From: Arthrobacter sp. MYb229
GTDB lineage: Bacteria > Actinomycetota > Actinomycetes > Actinomycetales > Micrococcaceae
Assembly (NCBI RefSeq): GCF_002975405.1
Contig: NZ_PCPS01000001.1
Span: 1,178,001 to 1,242,000 of the forward strand
DNA length: 64,000 nt
Reading direction: 5' to 3'
Shown: one piece after another, positions 59,805 through 64,000 of the stretch
Position numbering within the stretch: position 1 is the stretch's first letter
How the letters are laid out: each line of letters starts with the position of its first letter
The notes under the pieces: generated by a model
What the model was told of the DNA's origin: nothing
What the model saw: the letters and a program-made list of their open reading frames with translations, nothing else
Database searches by the model: none
Position numbers and translations under genes: made by a program

Positions 59805-61046
59805 ATGGCGCGCAAAGTAGTGATCACCGGTCTCGGAGCCACAACCCCCATCGGTGGGGACGTCCCCACCCTTTGGGAGAACGCCCTCAAGGGCGTCTCC
59901 GGCGCCGCCACCCTGACCGATTCCTGGGTGGAGGAATACAACCTGCCCGTCACCTTCGCAGCGCGCGCCTCGGTCCCGGCCACCGATGTGCTTTCCCGCG
60001 TGGAAGCCAAGCGCATGGACCCTTCCACCCAGTTCGCCGTGGTTGCCTCGCGCGAAGCGTGGAAGGACTCGGGGATCGAAGAATTCGACCGCAATAAGCT
60101 GGCCGTCGCCTTCGCCACCGGCATCGGCGGGGTCTGGACCCTGCTGGACGCTTGGGACACCCTGCGCGAAAAAGGCCCACGCCGCGTGCTGCCGATGACC
60201 GTGCCGATGCTCATGCCAAACGGCCCGGCAGCTGCCGTGTCGCTGGACTTGGGTGCCGAAGCCGGCGCGCACACTCCGGTCTCCGCTTGCGCTTCGGGCA
60301 CCGAGGCCATGCATGTGGGACTGGAACTGATCCGCTCGGGCAAGGCCGATATCGTCATGGTCGGCGGTGCGGAAGCCGCGATCCACCCGATGCCGATCGC
60401 CGCTTTCTCCTCAATGCAGGCGCTTTCGCGCAGCAACGACAACCCGCAGGGTGCCTCGCGCCCCTACGACATCGACCGCAATGGCTTTGTGATGGGCGAA
60501 GGCGCCGGAGCGCTGGTGCTGGAGGCCGAAGAACATGCGCTGGCACGTGGCGCGCGCATCTACGCCGAACTGGCCGGTACCTCGGTCACCTCCGACGCGC
60601 ACCATATCACCGCGCCGGACCCTCAGGGCCTGGGCGCGACTCGTGCGCTGAAGGCGGCCATGTTCGATGGCCTCATCCAGCCCGAGGACGTCGTCCACGT
60701 CAACGCCCATGCAACCTCCACCCCGGTCGGCGACAAGCCGGAATACACCGCGCTGAAGGCCGCTCTGGGAGATCACCTGGACGATGTCTGGGTCTCGGCC
60801 ACCAAGTCGCAGATGGGCCACCTGCTCGGCGCCTCCGGTGCCGTCGAGTCGGTGCTGACCACCTTGGCCATCTACAACCGCAAGGCTCCGGTCACGATCA
60901 ACCTGGACAACCAGGATCCGGAGATCCCGTTGAAGGTCGTCACCGGCGAGCCTGCGCTGCTTCCGGCAGAAGGCAGCATCGTGGCGCTGAACAATTCCTT
61001 CGGTTTCGGCGGGCATAACGCCGTGGTGGCAATCCGCAGCGTCTAG
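59805..61046 (+). CDS. fabF: 3-oxoacyl-ACP synthase II (KAS II)
   Basis: Elongating condensing enzyme of fatty acid synthesis. The 413-residue protein begins ARKVVITGLGATTPIGGDVPTLWENALKG. The active site has nucleophile Cys162 in VSACASGTEAMHVG; His residues lie in VNAHATSTPVGDKPE and ATKSQMGHLLGASGAVE; it ends NNSFGFGGHNAVVAIRSV. Two ATGs occur in tandem (59802 and 59805); AGAGAG at 59792-59797 fits the second better. Confidence 0.95.
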   Translation: MARKVVITGLGATTPIGGDVPTLWENALKGVSGAATLTDSWVEEYNLPVTFAARASVPATDVLSRVEAKRMDPSTQFAVVASREAWKDSGIEEFDRNKLAVAFATGIGGVWTLLDAWDTLREKGPRRVLPMTVPMLMPNGPAAAVSLDLGAEAGAHTPVSACASGTEAMHVGLELIRSGKADIVMVGGAEAAIHPMPIAAFSSMQALSRSNDNPQGASRPYDIDRNGFVMGEGAGALVLEAEEHALARGARIYAELAGTSVTSDAHHITAPDPQGLGATRALKAAMFDGLIQPEDVVHVNAHATSTPVGDKPEYTALKAALGDHLDDVWVSATKSQMGHLLGASGAVESVLTTLAIYNRKAPVTINLDNQDPEIPLKVVTGEPALLPAEGSIVALNNSFGFGGHNAVVAIRSV

Positions 61047-61059
61047 CGACCGCTTGATT

Positions 61060-61103
61060 CGATGGCGGGGTGCCTCTAGTTCTCTAGAGGCACCCCGCCA
61101 TCG
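61060..61103 (+). terminator. 20-bp perfect terminator of the fab operon
   Basis: Arms 61060-61079 and 61084-61103 (CGATGGCGGGGTGCCTCTAG) pair perfectly with loop TTCT, 14 bases past the fabF stop. Confidence 0.88.
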
Positions 61104-61201
61104 GTGCTTTAACCACCGGTTGGCGGGGCAAAACTATTGTTCACCGCCCCCAGCGTTGTTAGGCTCGGCGGTATCGGCAACCTAGGGAGAAGGGAACTGC
61201 C

Positions 61202-61777
61202 ATGCGCAAGCTCATCGCGACAGCGTTTGTTTCGGCGGACGGGGTCATGGAGGCCCCGGGCGGCGAACCGGGGTACCGGAACACCGGGTGGACCATGTCC
61301 AGCGTCGATTTTGATCCCGCGGCCTATGAGCTGAAGGGAGCCGAACAAGATGAAGCCGAAGCCATGCTGCTGGGCCGAGTCAGCTACCAATCCTTCAGCG
61401 CCGTCTGGCCGGATTTGACCGAGGATTTCCCGAAGTACAACGCGATGCCTAAATACGTGGTCTCCACGACACTGCACGATCATGATCTGGTGGACAACTG
61501 GGGCCAGACGCAGATCTTGCGATCTGCCGCCGAGGTGGCGCGGCTCCGTGCCGGCGATGGTGGACCGCTGATCGTGCACGGGTCCGCGACCTTGCTTCAT
61601 TCCCTGCAGGAGCACCAGCTGGTCGACCGGTACCACCTGTTGGTGTTCCCCGTGCTGCTCGGCGCGGGCAAGCGGCTGTTCAGCGAGGCTTCGTTGCCGG
61701 CGCAGAAAATGGCGCTCATCGATTCGGCCGTGTATTCCAATGGCATCCAGAAGAACGTATACGACGTGGTGCGCTAA
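61202..61777 (+). CDS. dihydrofolate reductase/RibD C-terminal family protein
   Basis: A 191-residue reductase-fold protein: MRKLIATAFVSADGVMEAPGGEPGYRNTGWTM (family N-terminus), EAEAMLLGRVSYQSFSAVWPD, KYVVSTTL, PLIVHGSATLLHSLQEHQLVDRYHLLVFPVLLGAGKRLF (NADPH loop and LLPVLLGxGxRLF motif). Members are NADPH-dependent reductases of unknown substrate, not the essential DHFR. AGGGAGAAGGG lies upstream. Single gene with its own terminator. Confidence 0.85.
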   Translation: MRKLIATAFVSADGVMEAPGGEPGYRNTGWTMSSVDFDPAAYELKGAEQDEAEAMLLGRVSYQSFSAVWPDLTEDFPKYNAMPKYVVSTTLHDHDLVDNWGQTQILRSAAEVARLRAGDGGPLIVHGSATLLHSLQEHQLVDRYHLLVFPVLLGAGKRLFSEASLPAQKMALIDSAVYSNGIQKNVYDVVR

Positions 61778-61792
61778 CGAACGGCCAGCGGC

Positions 61793-61830
61793 AAACGGGA
61801 CCCCGATTCACATCGGGGTCCCGTTTTATT
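61793..61830 (+). terminator. intrinsic terminator after the RibD-like gene
   Basis: AAACGGGACCCCGAT and ATCGGGGTCCCGTTT pair perfectly around TCAC, followed by TATT. Confidence 0.88.
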
Positions 61831-61905
61831 GCGGTAACACCCCGCACCACCGGGGATTTACTCGGGAAGACGCAGTCGGTCTCCCGGAGACTTATTAACC
61901 AGTTG

Positions 61906-62409
61906 TTAAACCACCTGGTTGAGCCATCGAACAGGGATATCTTCACCTGCATGGCGGAAAGGTTCAAGTTCTTCGTCCCAGGCTTCGCCGAGGGCAATGG
62001 ACATCTCTTGGAAGAAGACCGCCGCGTTCCCGTCGCCCTTTTCGTAGGCCCAACGGATGCGCTCTTCGCCGACCATGATATTGCCCGAGACGTCGACGGT
62101 TGCATGGAAGATCCCCAGATCCGGGGTGAAAGACCAGCGGCTGCCATCGCAGCCTTCACTTGGTTCTTCGGTGATTTCGAATCGCAGATGCTGCCAACCA
62201 CGCATGGAAGAGGCGAGAGTCGCCCCGGTGCCCTGCGGCCCGGTCCAGCTAATTTCGGCGCGACGAAGTCCAGGCGCTACGTGCTGGTCGCTCCAGTCCA
62301 TCTTGACCGGTCCACCCAGCACCGCCTCTATGGCCCACTCAAGATGTGGGCATAACGCGGCAGAGGCCGAGTGAATAAAGATCACGCCTCTGGTCATCGG
62401 TGCAGACAT
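61906..62409 (-). CDS. DUF3145 family protein
   Basis: A 167-residue protein conserved in actinobacteria near the fab operon: MTRGVIFIHSASAALCPHLEWAIEAVLGGPVKMDWSDQHVAPGLRRAEISWTGPQGTGATLASSMRGWQHLRFEITEEPSEGCDGSRWSFTPDLGIFHATVDVSGNIMVGEERIRWAYE. Function unknown. ATG at 62409 with a GGAGGATG site. Converges with the RibD-like gene. Confidence 0.88.
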   Translation of the reverse strand: MSAPMTRGVIFIHSASAALCPHLEWAIEAVLGGPVKMDWSDQHVAPGLRRAEISWTGPQGTGATLASSMRGWQHLRFEITEEPSEGCDGSRWSFTPDLGIFHATVDVSGNIMVGEERIRWAYEKGDGNAAVFFQEMSIALGEAWDEELEPFRHAGEDIPVRWLNQVV

Positions 62410-62552
62410 GCCATCCTCCGTTACGATGTTGATCGTCTTCCCCTACGTCAACTTCGTCGAAGTGCACTTCCTACCGACAAGTACCATTTTGCCCGAACTG
62501 TCGAGCTTTCGCCAGCTGTACCTGGAACTTCTCTTAGATTTCACCCAAATCA

Positions 62553-63563
62553 TCAGGCACGCGGGTGCGCTTGGCGGTAACTCTGCCGCAGTCGCTCCAC
62601 CGAAACGTGGGTATATAGCTGCGTGGTTGCCAAGGATGAGTGTCCCAGGAACTCTTGCACGGCACGCAGATCTGCTCCGCCGTCGAGCAAATGCGTTGCC
62701 ACGGTGTGCCGCAGCGCGTGCGGACCGCTCGCCGAGGTGTCCCCCAACGATTCAAGTGCCTGTGCGATTACCTGGCGAGCCTGGCGGACATTGAGCCTGG
62801 CCCCGCGGGCCCCGACCAGCAAGGCGCCTTCCGCTTCGGGCAGTGCCACGACGCGACGGTGGTTTTTCAGCCAAGGTTCGATGACGCGCTCTGCAGGCTT
62901 GCCGAAGGGGACCACGCGTTCCTTATTGCCCTTACCCATCACGCGCAAGGTGCGCCGCTCAAAATCAATGTCTGCGATATCCAAGGACACCAGCTCGCTA
63001 ATGCGCAGCCCCGAGGCGTAGAGCAGCTCCGCGATCACCCGATCGCGGGCTGAGATGGCCTGGCGTTTTTGTTCCGCCTGCCTCTCGGACTTGGTCTTCG
63101 GGATATCGGAAGATTCAACGGGCGGCTCGGCTGCCGGTCGGGAGAGCAACCGGTCGATCTGCCCGGACTGCAATACATGCGGCAGGCGCTGTTCCTTCTT
63201 CGGTGCCACCAATCGAAGCGCCGGATCCTTGGCGACAATTTTGTGCTTGAGCGCCCATGCAAAGAAATTCTTCACCGACGAGATACGCCGGGCGATGGTG
63301 GTGCGGGAAATTTGGGCCTCGTGCAGCTCCGCCAGCCAATCGCGGAGCATTTCCACACTCACCTCGTTCAGCTGCCGGACCATGCACCTTCCGGCCAGAT
63401 GGCCAGCCACGAGGCGCAGGTCAATGCCGTAGGCACGCAAGGTATTCTCGCTCCGGCCGCGTTCCAGGCGAAGATAATCCAGATAGTCGGCGATTGGCTC
63501 GGCAATGGCCGCCGGGATCTGTATAGGTGCGGGGTGGGCAGGTTCGGGCTTCATCTCCTTCAA
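62553..63563 (-). CDS. xerC: tyrosine recombinase XerC
   Basis: Site-specific recombinase resolving chromosome dimers at dif with XerD. Core-binding N-domain (PIADYLDYLRLERGRSENTLRAYGIDLRLVAGHL) and catalytic domain with ASGLRISELVSLDI (Arg), GKGNKERVVPFG (Lys), GPHALRHTVATHLL (HxxR) and LGHSSLATTQLYTHV (His, Tyr nucleophile). Up to 336 residues. Start is either TTG at 63563, overlapping the dprA stop, or ATG at 63554, which directly follows AAGGAG. The location after dprA is usual in actinobacteria. Confidence 0.92.
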   Translation of the reverse strand: MKEMKPEPAHPAPIQIPAAIAEPIADYLDYLRLERGRSENTLRAYGIDLRLVAGHLAGRCMVRQLNEVSVEMLRDWLAELHEAQISRTTIARRISSVKNFFAWALKHKIVAKDPALRLVAPKKEQRLPHVLQSGQIDRLLSRPAAEPPVESSDIPKTKSERQAEQKRQAISARDRVIAELLYASGLRISELVSLDIADIDFERRTLRVMGKGNKERVVPFGKPAERVIEPWLKNHRRVVALPEAEGALLVGARGARLNVRQARQVIAQALESLGDTSASGPHALRHTVATHLLDGGADLRAVQEFLGHSSLATTQLYTHVSVERLRQSYRQAHPRA

Positions 63564-64000
63564 TTTACCGCGTTCTTCGCCGAAACGGATCCGCGGCGCA
63601 CCAACCGCCAGCGCGCCCCATTGGACTCGACCTTCCCGAGCCGTTCCAAGGCACTCAGCGCACGCAGGGTGTCCAGAATCGGAATGCCGCTCAGAGCCGA
63701 AATTTCATCCGGCACGTTTCCCTGCACGAAATTCATCACGTCGTAGATCATCGACTGCGGCCTGCTCAGCCCGTCGGTGGGCCGTGCGTCCTGGGCATCC
63801 ACGGTTTCTGGCGCCGGTGGAATTGGTTCGGCTGGCACACCGATCAGCTCCAGCACATCTGCCGCGCTGGTTACCAGGGCTGCGGTACCGGCGGCGAGCA
63901 GCCGGTGGGTGCCGGCCGAGTTTGGTGAATAAACACTGCCCGGAACCGCGGCGACATCTCGCCCAAGATCCACCGCATGACTCGCGGTGTTCAGAGCCCC
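63560..64000 (-). CDS. dprA: DNA processing protein DprA, C-terminal part (truncated by window edge)
   Basis: The last 146 codons of a DprA/Smf gene enter from the right edge: GALNTASHAVDLGRDVAAVPGSVYSPNSAGTHRLLAAGTAALVTSAADVLELIG is the end of the Rossmann-like DNA-processing domain, and the final part (QSMIYDVMNFVQGNVPDEISALSGIPILDTLRALSALERLGKVESNGARWRLV) is the winged-helix domain found at the DprA C-terminus. DprA loads RecA on single-stranded DNA in natural transformation. Its TGA overlaps the xerC start region. Confidence 0.92.
   Translation of the reverse strand, partial: GALNTASHAVDLGRDVAAVPGSVYSPNSAGTHRLLAAGTAALVTSAADVLELIGVPAEPIPPAPETVDAQDARPTDGLSRPQSMIYDVMNFVQGNVPDEISALSGIPILDTLRALSALERLGKVESNGARWRLVRRGSVSAKNAVN

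Noticed and set aside
1-64000. CRISPR arrays, prophage or insertion sequences
   Set aside because: No regularly spaced repeats, transposase genes, phage structural genes or terminal repeats with target duplications were seen. The only recombinase is the housekeeping XerC.

Overview
The window looks like chromosomal DNA of a high-GC Gram-positive actinomycete. Family-level gene content (homodimeric pyruvate dehydrogenase AceE beside DUF3052, a PucR-type regulator heading fabD-fabH-acpP-fabF, DUF3145, GTG/TTG starts, several leaderless-looking promoters) points to Micrococcaceae, i.e. an Arthrobacter/Glutamicibacter-like bacterium. That placement is inference from gene families, not from a search.

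Layout. 1-2.1 kb: start of an unidentified minus-strand gene, the RNase P RNA (minus) and a flavoprotein disulfide reductase. 2.2-12 kb: yaaA, a large secreted sialidase with a CRP/GlxR-like site in its promoter, a NIF3/VOC gene pair, msrA, the cysteine pair cysK-cysE and a secreted alpha/beta hydrolase. 12.5-19.2 kb: small accessory genes, namely a membrane protein plus YtrA-type GntR repressor behind a 52-bp inverted repeat, a ClpX-type zinc-finger/HTH protein divergent from a frameshifted MFS transporter, two lipoproteins and a dicarboxylate/amino-acid symporter. 19.5-23.8 kb: a DapA-family lyase, a UvrA paralogue, a GNAT acetyltransferase and a DinB-family protein, closely packed. 24.4-28 kb: two TetR units with their targets and palindromic operators.

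28-36 kb is a split gluconate regulon: gnd with a divergent GntR-type regulator at one side, gntK-gntP at the other. Between them sits a three-gene unit (DUF5058 membrane protein, a second membrane protein, an M20D amidohydrolase). Its leader folds on paper into a closed four-way junction followed by a hairpin just before the ribosome binding site. I consider this leader and its operon the best candidate for something undescribed.

36-52.7 kb: GlsB/YeaQ membrane protein, a decayed HNH nuclease gene, TrhA/hemolysin III, argE-like deacetylase with an MHS transporter, a TetR-controlled glycosyltransferase, CsbD, a winged-helix regulator with its membrane partner, two methyltransferases, a flavoprotein monooxygenase followed by a LuxR/TPR regulator whose start codon lies inside a perfect hairpin, two identical tRNA-Val(UAC) genes flanking a luciferase-like monooxygenase, a peroxiredoxin and DUF3052. 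53-62.4 kb: aceE, the fatty-acid synthesis operon with its likely regulator, a RibD/DHFR-like reductase and DUF3145. 62.5-64 kb: xerC and the 3' part of dprA.

Most gene ends are marked by long perfect hairpins. One terminator sequence occurs twice as a dispersed repeat of about 66 bp. Coordinates of starts were chosen from ribosome binding sites and family N-termini; uncertain ones are marked.
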